Shown here piece by piece: positions 1-11,100 of a stretch of 64,000 nt of DNA. The notes beneath the pieces were generated by a model. The model did not search any database. It saw nothing but the letters and a program-made list of their open reading frames with translations, and was not told the DNA's origin. The number at the start of each line of letters is the position of its first letter. The first letter of the stretch is position 1. Source of the DNA: Branchiostoma floridae (taxonomy: Eukaryota; Chordata; Leptocardii; Amphioxiformes; Branchiostomatidae); the NCBI RefSeq assembly GCF_000003815.2, contig NC_049986.1, positions 365,000 through 428,999 of the forward strand, written 5' to 3'. The position numbers were made by a program, and so were the translations under genes.

Positions 1-744
1 TTCTGTGTTTCTGTTACATTTTTATTTATTATTTTTCTTTATTTGTTTCGCACTTAAAAACAACAACAATGAGTACATATTAGTGGATTATGATACATGA
101 ATAGTGCAAGGTAGGCCCAAAGCATAGAGCTTGCAAGAAGGCCTTCCTAAATCTCATTCCAATTCAACTTAACCTAAATAACTATGGATACGGAACGGAA
201 ACAATGGAATGAAAAACATATTACCCAAAATAACTAATCGTAACTTAGGAAATAATAAATGGATATAAGTATAAATTGAAAGTTAACGTTACCAGAAGTA
301 ATCAAGGAAATATATAAATTACACAAAAGAAATCAGTATAGATAATGCACGACGGAACCAATAGAATGAAAACACATTGCACTGAATAATAAATGGATAT
401 AGAGAAATTGAAAATCACCAGAATGAAACAAAGAAATGTAAAACCAACTAACGGAAAGTAGGGTTATTTATAAATTCAGCTTTAATGTGGCATTTAAATA
501 TAGCAAAGGAGGGACTTAACTTTAACGTATTATTGAAGCTGTTCCAAACTGAATGACCTCTGAACATAAAGGAGAATTGCCGTTGGTTAGTTTTTGCATT
601 GATAGCCCTGACATAGTTGCGATTTCTTGTGTGATGGCTGTGGATATCCGAGTTTGATAAAAAATATATTAAAGTAGATATTCAGGCAGGGACATTCATA
701 GATTATCTTATACAAATGTTCTGCAGTTCTGCACACACCATAGA
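1..744. other. AT-rich sequence without recognised gene
   Basis: No convincing exon or RNA gene is seen. The sequence is AT-rich and low in complexity. From about 680 it grades into a diverged copy of the 73-bp minisatellite unit that recurs at 2456-4240 (a tcgtcttgt...ctgtgtttctgtta...ctgcacacac pattern). Confidence 0.5.
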
Positions 745-830
745 TACAGCTCGTCTTGTCGGAAACTCTTCTGAAACAACAGCCCTGTGTTTCTGTTACT
801 GTTCTGCACACACCATATAAACACGAAATA
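745..830. repeat. Isolated diverged copy of the 73-bp minisatellite
   Basis: It carries the same landmarks as the array at 2456-4240: tcgtcttgt, a run like ttctgaaacaacag, ctgtgtttctgtta and ctgcacacac. It is a scattered outlier of that family. Confidence 0.5.
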
Positions 831-1412
831 TCGTTTCACGACAGCGCTGTGCGTAGCGGCACTATATTCAATGTCATTTTTAACACAGCGATTTGCATAA
901 CGGCATTCACTATATTTTGGACAGAGTTATAGAGTTTCTATAACAGTTATAGAGTTTCTATAACCATTTGTTGATAGAGAGTAATCTAGCCATAGATAGA
1001 GAACTAGTTAACGCATATCATTTTCAATAACGTTTTACGACAGCGCTGTGCATAGAGGCATTCACTACATTTTGCACAAAGGTATACAGTTTCCATTATC
1101 ACTTGTTGATATAGAGCTAGGCAACACATATTGTGTTCAATATCGTTTTACGGCAGTGTTGAACATAGCAACATTCACTACATTCGGGACAGAGTTATAA
1201 AGTTTCCATAATGATTTGTCGATAGGGAGCTAGGTAAGAAACGTTAGTTTCTAACTGACAAAACCAAAAAAATCTCATCTCATCAAAAAATATTCTGTTC
1301 AATATCGTTTTCCGACAGCGCATCGACATTCACTAAATTCAGAACAAATTTATAAAGTTTCCATAACCATTTGTTAATACAGAGCCAGGGACGAGTGCTA
1401 GTTTTTAACTGT
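826..1412. repeat. Four diverged tandem units of about 110-200 bp
   Basis: Units begin near 826, 1026, 1139 and 1301. Each opens with a sequence like aatatcgttttacgacagcg, continues with cattcactaca and an agagttataaagtttccata block, and ends near a ttgttgatagagagcta block. Divergence is high, so the array is old. Confidence 0.6.
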
Positions 1413-2455
1413 TGTGCGTTCGTTATGTGCATGATATAGCACTTATCAGGATTAAACTGCATATTATTAACGTTAAGTGCCATTTCCTCTGCCATTCTTG
1501 CAGGGTGTTCAGATCTTGTTGTGAGACTTTCTTTGCCGATACCTCTCTATATATATAGCAGACAATCATCGGCGAATAACCTCACACTTGAATCGAGCTG
1601 GTCGTTTATGTATAACAGGAAAAGCAATGTAAACAAATTGCAAAATGTAAACAAACGGCGAAGGCTACATTTAGTAAAAATTAACACATGTTGTGCAACA
1701 CTTGCTAGGTTGGTTGTCTTCTAAGGTTAGCGAAGTTGCTCTAGTGTACCCGCGTCATGGACCCTGGGGGTGGCGCATAAACGCCGTGTTCTGCTACCTT
1801 AAGCCGTGATATACTGTTTATTGTGCTTTTCAAAAAGAGCTAGGAGAATTTCCTCAGTACAAGAAAGCTGTAAATACTGTACACAGCGTCTGTCTTCTCT
1901 GTCATGACCAGTGGAAGACTAGCTCTTCTTTGAGCAAAAACTGAGTCAGTTTCTTTTTTTTACTAGGAAACAGACTGGTGTACTAAACTACGGAGTGTGT
2001 ATGTTGGGTATATTTGCGCCAACGTGCTTTTTTATGTAGATACCCCTCTTAATTCAGCCTTTACCTCATAAACTATTAATATTGTATTGTCGTCATTGAT
2101 GAAACCAAGGCCTGTACTGACGTCAACACTTATGGGAGAAAGGCCTTTGCATGTAACAGAAGGCCACAGCGGGTTTTTCCTCGCTTGGACATAAACCTTC
2201 TGATGTCACAGAAAACAAAGATCATGAGTTAAAAAAATGCATCTTTTATAATCCCACAGGATACCAGAAAACTCAAAATTTCCTGTGTATGTTTGTTACG
2301 TCACTAACAACCTGTACCAAGCCCGTCGTGTCATTCATTCATTCAATCATTCATCCATTCCTTTCCTTTCTTTATTCCTCCACTCTGGGAGAGCATAAAG
2401 AGTATTTACAATGATTTACAAATATCAAAATATAAAAGGCAACATAATTTCACCT
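1413..2455. other. Non-coding stretch with a SINE-like block
   Basis: No exon is recognised. The block at about 1785-1925 (tgtttattgtgctttt, agagctaggagaatt, ctgtaaatactgtacac) is closely matched by 4372-4520, so it is a dispersed repeat. A short cattcatt microsatellite lies near 2335-2362. Confidence 0.45.
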
Positions 2456-4240
2456 CGTCTCGCTTTAAACGTTTCTGGAACATACCGTCCTGCGTTTCTG
2501 TTACAATTCTGTACACACAGTTACACATCGTCTTGTCATAAACGTTTCTAGTACAACGGTCCTGTGTTACTGTTACAATTCTGTACACACATAGTTATGC
2601 CTCGTCTTGTTATATTCGTTGACTTTCGTAAAGCTTTCGACAGCATACATAGAGGAAAAATGATGAACATTTTGAGAGCCTACGGCATTCCTAATGTATT
2701 GGTGGATGTTATAGACTTACTACATCAAAACACACGAGCGAGAGTACTTACCCCAGATGGTGAAACCGAGCCTTTTGATATCACCGCAGGAGTGCTACAA
2801 GGTGACACTCTGGCACCCTACCTTTTCGCGATAGTTCTAGATCATGTTATGCGCCAGACCATAGGTAACCAAGATGTAGAACTGGGCTTTGAGCTTGAGA
2901 GAAGAAAAAGCAAACGACATCCTCCTGTCGTCTTAAATGACCTTGACTTCGCGGACGATATAGCACTTTTAGCTGAAAAACTAGAACAGGCACAACAACT
3001 ACTATCCCGGCTGGAAAACGAAGCTGGAAAAGTTGGACTACATCTAAATGCTAAGAAAATCAAAATGATGACCTTCAACCAGAAAACACCTGTCATCATT
3101 CGGTCCAAAAGTGGTGATATCGTAGAAGTAGTCAGAAACTTCAAATATCTTGGCTCAATGATGCAGAGTTCAGAAACAGACTTAGAAGTCAGGAAAGCTC
3201 TTGCCTGGAAAAGTTGTCACAAGCTAAACAAGATATGGAAATCCAGTCTTCCACGCAGGATTAAAGTAAGGTTATTCACTGCCACCGTGGAATCTGTACT
3301 GGTATATGGCTCGGAAACGTGGACCTTAACTAAGTCACTCGAGAAAAGGTTAAATGGCTGTTACACCCGCATGTTACGCGTGTACCTAAACGTTTCATGG
3401 CAACGACACGAACGAGCAACTGTACCAAGACATACCATCAGTCACCAAGAAAATACAACAGCGCAGATTGAAACTGGCTGGACATTGTGTTAGACACCCT
3501 GAAATCCCTGAACACCATCTTGTACTTTGGGAGCCTACTACGAAAGGAAAAAGAGGTAGGGGAAGACCCAGGGTGACCTACTTAGACAATTTACGTAGTG
3601 ACACAAGTCTGCATGATACCAAAGAGCTACAAAGGGCCATGGAGGACCAAGTGCATTGGAGGAAGTTCTCTGGATTGGTTCGAGCGGGAGCTCGAACTAA
3701 GTAAGTAAAGTAAGTTGTCATAAACGTTTCTAGGACAACACTCCTGTGTTACTGTTACAATTCTGTACACACAGTTACACATCGTCTTGTCATAAACGTT
3801 TCTAAGACAACAGTCCTGTGATACTGTTCCAATTCTGTACACACATAGTTACACTTCGTCTTGTCATAAACGTAACTGTTACAGTTTTCTAGGACAACAG
3901 TCCTGTGTTACTGTTACAATTCTGTACACACACAGTTTCACATCGTCTTGTCATAAACGTTTCTAGTACAACGGTCATGTGTTACTGTTACAATTCTGTA
4001 CACACATAGTTACACCTCGTCTTGTCTTAATCGTTTCTAGGACAGCAGTCCTGTGTTTCTGTTTCAATTCTGTACACACATATATATGCCTCATCCTGAC
4101 TTAAACTTTTCTGAGGCAACACTCCTGTGTTTCTGTTACATTTCTGCACACAGCATAACTACACGTAGTCCTGTCGTACAATAACAGTCCTGTGTTTCTG
4201 TTACATTTCTGAACACAGCATAGCTACACCTCGTCCTGTT
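2456..4240. repeat. 73-bp minisatellite array split by a LINE insertion
   Basis: About nine units of roughly 73 bp run from 2456 to 2610 and from 3715 to 4240. Each has a tcgtcttgtcataaacg start, a middle resembling tctaggacaacagtcctg, and a ctgttacaattctgtacaca end. Units become more diverged towards the right. The array is interrupted inside one unit by a truncated LINE (2611-3714), which dates the LINE after the array. Confidence 0.8.
2611..3714 (+). mobile_element. 5'-truncated LINE (non-LTR retrotransposon), reverse transcriptase part
   Basis: The reading frame starts abruptly at the catalytic core of a reverse transcriptase. Motif A (FVDFRKAFDS), motif B (GVLQGDTLAPYLF) and motif C (FADDIALLA) follow in order. 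After them come the C-terminal YGSETWTLTKSLEKRL and LAGHCVRHPE blocks that are typical of animal LINE ORF2 proteins. The frame slips near 3470-3490, so the final 78 codons lie in another frame and the copy is dead. The endonuclease and upstream fingers are missing, as expected from 5' truncation. The 3' end runs into a gtaagtaaagtaagt simple tail. TTGT stands at both borders (2607-2610 and 3715-3718) and may be the target duplication. I do not assign a clade. Confidence 0.85.
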
Positions 4241-4797
4241 AAATTAAAAAGGAGACCTTGATTATCTAACACTATGTGCATGTACTATATTGTGGTAGCG
4301 TGCATAGTGGGTTTTAACCTGAAATAAAGAATAAAGAATATGTTAATAGCCTGTCAATAGATCAAGAACCATGAGTTCGAATCCCTGTCCATTGTTTATT
4401 GTGTTAAATGTTGAAAAGAGCTAGGGGAATTGTTCCAAGTACATGAAACCTGTTGATATTGCACAATGAACCTGTAAATATTGTACATAACACAAGCTGA
4501 AAGACAGGCTCTAAACCAAGATCACTTTCCTTTCCGTTGGGCACATCATCAAACTCATGGTTGTGTACAAAGAGCTGAAGAAAGTCTTATTCTGTACAAT
4601 ATGTATTTTGATTTATTTGTATAATGTAACTTTCTGCATTAATGTTTTAAACCTTCATTGTTGAACCATGTTTAATGTTAACATGTTTCCTTCTGTACGC
4701 ACATATATAAACCTTTTTGTCTTACATTATTAAGTATAGAATGATCGCCATCAAGCGGTCTTTAAGCCCCCTTTACAAATCAAGAATTTAGCTCTGC
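4241..4797. other. Non-coding region with a SINE-like copy
   Basis: At 4360-4395 there is a tRNA B-box-like string (gagttcgaatccctgtcc). It is followed at 4372-4520 by the dispersed block also found at 1785-1925. This suggests a decayed tRNA-derived SINE. No exon is seen in the rest. Confidence 0.4.
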
Positions 4798-4798
4798 C

Positions 4799-4921
4799 GA
4801 GTTGTCAGCGAGCTCTAAATTACAAGGAAGCATGGCCCTGATGACTACGAACAAATGGCAGAGTTTCTTCGTCGGTATCAGGGTCATACCTCCTCATAAT
4901 TTAGAGCTCGCTGACAACTCG
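4799..4921. mobile_element. Foldback MITE with 45-bp arms
   Basis: The arms at 4799-4843 and 4877-4921 are near-perfect inverted copies (gttgtcagcgagctctaaat at the left, its complement at the right) around a loop of about 33 bp. A related half-element sits at 14420-14500 in an intron of the downstream gene (gagctctaaattacgaggag, tctgccatttcttcgtcg). The element is too short to code. Confidence 0.75.
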
Positions 4922-5058
4922 CTGAGAGATCCCTATTTTCTGCTTTTTCCAGCGGTTTTCAAGCAGCTTCAATGGTTAAAAAAACAGCTTCATATTCTAT
5001 TTAAAGATGTCTAACTTTCATCGAAGAATGACCTGTACACATTTTGTCTCTACCCCAG

Positions 5059-5175
5059 TTTATCGGCATGTTTGGATGGACGTTCCCCCGGAGTGGGTGA
5101 TGGATGAAAGCGGAGGGACTTACTGTTCGCCCGGCTGTGGGTCAACGGTGGATGAAGCCGAGAATGCCTTTGACG
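5059..5175 (+). CDS. Exon 1 (visible): start of first discoidin module
   Basis: The acceptor is ctctaccccag and the donor G|GTGTGA. The exon opens in phase 1 (two bases complete a codon begun upstream), so it is not the true first exon. It encodes VWMDVPPEWVMDE, then a Cys-Pro-Gly-Cys turn and AENAFDG, which is the N-terminal part of an F5/8C-like fold (the conserved 'AFDG' region). Joined to exon 2 it reads NAFDGAVDTVWEP without a break. Confidence 0.7.
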
Positions 5176-8100
5176 GTGTGAAATGTAGCACATACTTAAA
5201 GGAGTCATTACACCCAGAAGAGAGTGTTATTTTCCGATAGATGTTAATTCTAGTAGATAAATATGCATTCTACTTCAAATTATACAATGTCATGTACAAA
5301 TAAGTACCCACTTATCCCACGTGCATCGAAAAGCATTCAGCATTCTACTAAACGCCAAAAATACTCCTCAATCAAGTAAAGTAATGTCAGCCGATGGCTG
5401 AAAACAATGTGCCTGACAAGGCTTTAACAAAAGTTTGAGGGGCGGTATGAAAAAAAATCGTCTTGTTATGCGCTCTTTGATATGAACAAGTGGCCTTCTT
5501 GATGCGAACATCGTCCGAAAATATGTATGATGTCCATCCTTATAAGAAAAGCATGGGTAGTGTCTGTATGAGTTTAGTTCGTATCTCACCGAAAGCGAAA
5601 TTCTGCAAAATCGGCTGATTGTGTATTCCTTGATGAATAATGTATTGGACAATAACATTCTCTTTTGGAGTTTAAGTCTTCTTTAACTCCATTCGACCAA
5701 GGAAAACATGCTGAATTTTCCGAAATTGGCCCCATCACAGCAGAAACTTGCCGACCATAGCCTTTTGTGAGGGTTGACTGCTAGCAAGGGAGTAGAAGAT
5801 ACACTTTTTAACTACGTTACGTTCGGCTGTATGCATTCTTAACATCACATGACTATGTAAATATATAGAAATACTTCATGTTTTGTGACCGCATCAATAG
5901 CAACGACACCTATTTGCTGCAGTACAATGTGAACCTGCCTTCAGTAGGGTGACAGTCACTGACACATGGAAAAAAAAGACAATGGCTGCGTAAAAGAGTC
6001 TCTACACCCAGTAACATACCAAACTGACCAAGCTATTCACAGAAGAAGGGGTCATAAGTATCAGAAAGTCTATGTCACCCCCCGTCTCTGTTGAGAGTGT
6101 GCCAATCGGCTATGATTTACACTGCCTCCTGCACTTTAGTGCATATCGGCCCACTCTCAAACATTCTGTGAACAATTTCAACGGAGCTTCTCTGAAAATT
6201 TAGAGGGGTAAGTCCAGGGTTAATTCCGGTGTTTGATGTAAAGTGTTAGAATTTTCTACAATGTATTCTACCAACACAGATGAACGTTTATGATAATCAG
6301 CTTATCCTATTCCACAGGTGCAGTAGACACCGTCTGGGAGCCCCTGTACGAACCCGCCGGGTACCGGCACTGGGTGATCCTCGATCTGCAACAGGCCTGG
6401 AGAATCTTCCGACTGGGCATCGCCAACTATGGTGACGTCACGCATGACGTCATGAGCTTTGTCTTAGAAAGGCAAGTAATCTGAAAGATCATTGCAGTCT
6501 TAGGAAATTTAATGTTACTCTTTTGTAGAGTGACCTTAGATGTTATGCCGTGGCCACTCACTCACTCACTCACTCACTCACTCACTCACTCACTCACTCA
6601 CTCACTCACTCACTCACTCACTCACTCACCCACTCACTCACCCACTCACCCACTCACTCACTCACTGTCTCACTCACTCACTCATTCACTCACTCACTCA
6701 CACTCACACTCAGTCACTCACACTCACTGTCTCACTCACTCACTCACTCACTCACTCACTCACTCACTCACTCACTCACTCACTCACTCACTCACTCACT
6801 CACTCCAGTTATGTATTTTGAATTTTGTGTTGCTTTGATCTGATATAATTCATGAAACAGAATTTGTCTTAAAGCTGCACTATGTAAGATTTATTAAAAA
6901 AAAAGTAAATTTTCCTGCCATGTCTTTACATAGTAAGCTAAATCTACCCTTTAGCATTGCATACCAAGCTGTCATTGCAGGAAGTAGTTGCTTAAAACCA
7001 GGATGGTGTTTCTAACTTAGGAACAAAATGTTACAAAGTGCACCCTTAATGTTATGGGTTTTCTTCACAACAGCTCCCCCAGTGGTTCAGTTTGGGAGTT
7101 TGTTAACAGCTCGGACGCAGTGCAGGCTGGTATCACCATCCTGCAGACCTTTGACGTGTACAGCCACGCTCAGTACCTGAAGCTCACCGTGGAAACGCAC
7201 AGCGGGGAGGGACCCAGGATTCGGGAAATCGCTCTCTACGGCACAGGTATCCAAACCCTTAACCCTGGTCCTGCTAGGCACGAGCTACTCTCAGTACCTG
7301 AAGCTCACTGTGGACACGCACAGCGGGGAGGGACCCAGGATTCAGGAAATCTCTCTCTACGGCACAGGTATCTAAACCCTTAATCCTAGTCCTGCTAGGC
7401 ACGAGCTACTCTCAGTACCTGAAGCTCACTGTGGACACGCACAGCGGGGAGGGACCCAGGATTCAGGAAATCTCTCTCTACGGCACAGGTATCTAAACCC
7501 TTAATCCTAGTCCTGCTAGGCACGAGCTACTCTCAGTACCTGAAGCTCACTGTGGACACGCACAGCGGGGAGGGACCCAGGATTCGAGAAATCTCTCTCT
7601 ACGTATACGGCACAGGTATCTAAACTTTTAACCCTGGTCCTACTAGGCACGAGCTACCCTCAGTACCTGAAGCTATCAGTGGACACGCACAGCGGGGAGG
7701 GACCCAGGATTCGGGAAATCTCTCTCTACGGCACAGGTATCTAAACCCTTAATCCTAGTCCTGCTAGGCACGAGCTACTCTCAGTACCTGAAGCTCACTG
7801 TGGACACGCACAACGGGGAGGGACCCAGGATTCGGGAAATCTCTCTCTACGGCACAGGTATCTAAACTTTTAACCTTGGTCGGGAAAGGACCCAGGATTC
7901 GGGAAATCTCTCTCTACGTATACGGCACAGGTATCTAAACTTTTAACCCTGGTCCTACTAGGCACGAGCTACCCTCAGTACCTGAAGCTATCAGTGGACA
8001 CGCACAACGGGGAGGGACCCAGGATTCGGGAAATCTCTCTCTACGGCACAGGTATCTAAACTTTTAACCTTGGTCGGGAAAGGACCCAGGATTCGGGAAA

Positions 8101-11100
8101 TCTCTCTCTACGTATACGGCACAGGTATCTAAACTTTTAACCCTGGTCCTACTAGGCACGAGCTACCCTCAGTACCTGAAGCTATCAGTGGACACGCACA
8201 ACGGGGAGGGACCCAGGATTCGGGAAATCTCTCTCTACGGCACAGGTATCTAAACTTTTAACCCTGGTCCTACTAGGCACGAGCTACCCTCAGTACCTGA
8301 AGCTCACTGTGGACACGCACAGCGGGGAGGGACCCAGGATTCGGGAAATCTCTCTCTACGGCACAGGTATCTAAACCCTTAATCCTAGTCCTGCTAGGCA
8401 CGAGCTACCCTCAGTACCTGAAGCTCACTGTGGACACGCACAGCGGGAGAGACCCAGGATTCGGGAAATCTCTCTGTACGGCACATGTATCTAAATTTTA
8501 ACTCTAGTCCTACTAGGCACGAGCTACCCTCAGTACCTGAAGCTATCAGTGGACACGCACAGCGGGGAGGGACCCAGGATTCGAGAAATCTCTCTCTACG
8601 GCACAGGTATCTAAACTTTTAACCTTGGTCCTACTAGGCACGAGCTACCCTCAGTACCTGAAGCTCACTGTGGACACGCACAGCGGGGAGGGACCCAGGA
8701 TTCAGGAAATCTCTCTCTACGGCACAGGTATCTAAACTTTTAACCCTGGTCCTACTAGGCACGAGCTACCCTCAGTATCTGAAGCTTACAGTGGCCACGC
8801 ACAGCGGGGAGGGATCCAGGATTCGGGAAATCTCTCTCTACGGCACAGGTATCTAAACTTTTAACCCTGGTCCTACTAGGCACGAGCTACCCTCAGTACC
8901 TGAAGCTCACTGTGGACACGCACAGCGGGGAGGGACCCAGGATTCGGGAAATCTCTCTCTACGGCACAGGTATCTAAACTTTTAACCTTGGTCGGGAAAG
9001 GACCCAGGATTCGGGAAATCTCTCTCTACGTATACGGCACAGGTATCTAAACTTTTAACCCTGGTCCTACTAGGCACGAGCTACCCTCAGTATCTGAAGC
9101 TTACAGTGGCCACGCACAGCGGGGAGGGATCCAGGATTCGGGAAATCTCTCTCTACGGCACAGGTATCTAAACCCTTAATCCTAGTCCTGCTAGGCACGA
9201 GCTACCCTCAGTACCTGAAGCTATCAGTGGACACGCACAGCGGGGAGGGACCCAGGATTCGGGAAATCTCTCTCTACGGCACAGGTATCTAAACAACAGC
9301 AAGGCGTATCGAATGGGGAAGTAATTCTGCTGCTTGTCCGTCTGTTTTTTTATTATTCTTTTGAATTATGCACTAGCCTGGGCCTGACCTCCGGTCAGTG
9401 ATGTATGTAAATATGTGTGTTTTTTGCTATTCCCAATATACACAAAGCCCAACATTTTCAGCGTTACCTCTTGCAGAGCTGTCAGATGTACGCAATGTTG
9501 GCGGCATCTTTAAAAAATATCAATTTTTTTATCATTGAATAATTGATTTTCTAGACTGTTAGTTGTGCCATGTGTTGTTGCGCAATTAAGTTCGACAAGA
9601 TTATGTTAGATTGGTTCACTGGTTTCTCCATTAGATAAAATGCCTCTGTTTGAACCGTGTTTTGTGTTGCATCAAGAAACATATCAATTATGGATTGATA
9701 ATCGATTGATTGATTGATTATTTGGTTGATTCTCCTTTAAGATAAACCACTGCTAAATGGACCATGTAATGTGATCAATGCCGGTTGCGTCTTAGACAAC
9801 ATTGATCGTTTTATCAGTTAGTTGATTATGGATTGATTGGTCCATCAATCGATTGATTTATTGATAGATTGATTAGTTGATTGATTGATTGGCTGATTTC
9901 CCTGTTAGACAATCTGCCACTGTTGGAGCTGTATCATGGCGTGATCCATGCTTGTTGCATCCAAGACATTATCAATTCTTTCAATGGTTAATTGATTATT
10001 GATTAATCAACTAATCGATTGGTTGATGTCCCTGGTTAGATAAACCGCCGCTGTTTGAGCCGTGTGTTGTGATCCATGCCGGCTGCACCCTGGACGAAAC
10101 AGCTGAGCGAACAACGCCGCCTGGCGACCAGCATTGTTACGTCATCACTGACATTCATGAACGGATTCACAAGTAATCACTGTTTTGCTCTCTTTTTTCA
10201 TCATTGTGTTTGGTTTACCACTAGTTAAATTTTATTCGCACGGTAACCTTTATCCGGTTTTTAAGAAAACAGGGTATTTAGGGATATCAAGTCGACGGAC
10301 GTCTGTTTTGAAAATTTGACACAACTCACTGATGAATTAACATCCCTGAATATCATATACCAATTGATAACGGATATAGGTTACCCTGCGGATAAAGGTA
10401 AACTAGCGTTACATTTGTACTCCATGAGAAGGAGGTGAACTATAGTCAAACCTGCACAAGTGACCGTCTGGCCATTGTGAACTTTATTCGGGTGTGTCTT
10501 TGATAATTTTTCCCCATTGACACAAGTATTACAGACCCTGTCTGTAGTGAAAACCTGTCCACGTAGAGCAGACTTTATCCATTCTTTCGAGTGGTCTCCT
10601 TAGGGAGTTTTGATTGTATCATTTTTGGCTCATCTGTTCATGTTTTTTTAGCAGTGCAGTTTTAGATCATAATCAAAATCAACCTGCTAAATATCCAGTT
10701 GTAGAGATTGAATTGTATTTGAATATTGTTTACGTGAATGTCTAAACTTCACTCACTCACTCACTCACTCACTCACTCACTCACTCACTCACTCACTCAC
10801 TCACTCATTCACTCAATCACTCATTCACATAACACTATACCGGTAATGCAACTTTTTTCTGTATGTTTTTTTTAACCCTGGATTTTCTTTTTTTTATATT
10901 TTTTCATCCGCATATAGTATGAGCAGTGCTGTTCCCGTGCATCGCACCGGAAACATCACCTTTCACAGCGAGTTCTCTGTCGAATGTTTAGAAGATTATG
11001 AGGTACGTTAAGCATTAAAATTACCGGGAGTGTTTTTTTGCAATCTTGCTCTTAATAAAAAATAGATCTTTTTTATTTCCAACCTTTTCTTCTACGATCA

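Noticed and set aside
2842-3144. 100-codon minus-strand frame
   Set aside because: Shadow of the LINE reverse transcriptase on the other strand.
6512-6843. Three overlapping + frames coding Leu-Thr-His-Ser repeats
   Set aside because: They are the (CTCA)n microsatellite, which has no stop codon in any frame; it lies in an intron.
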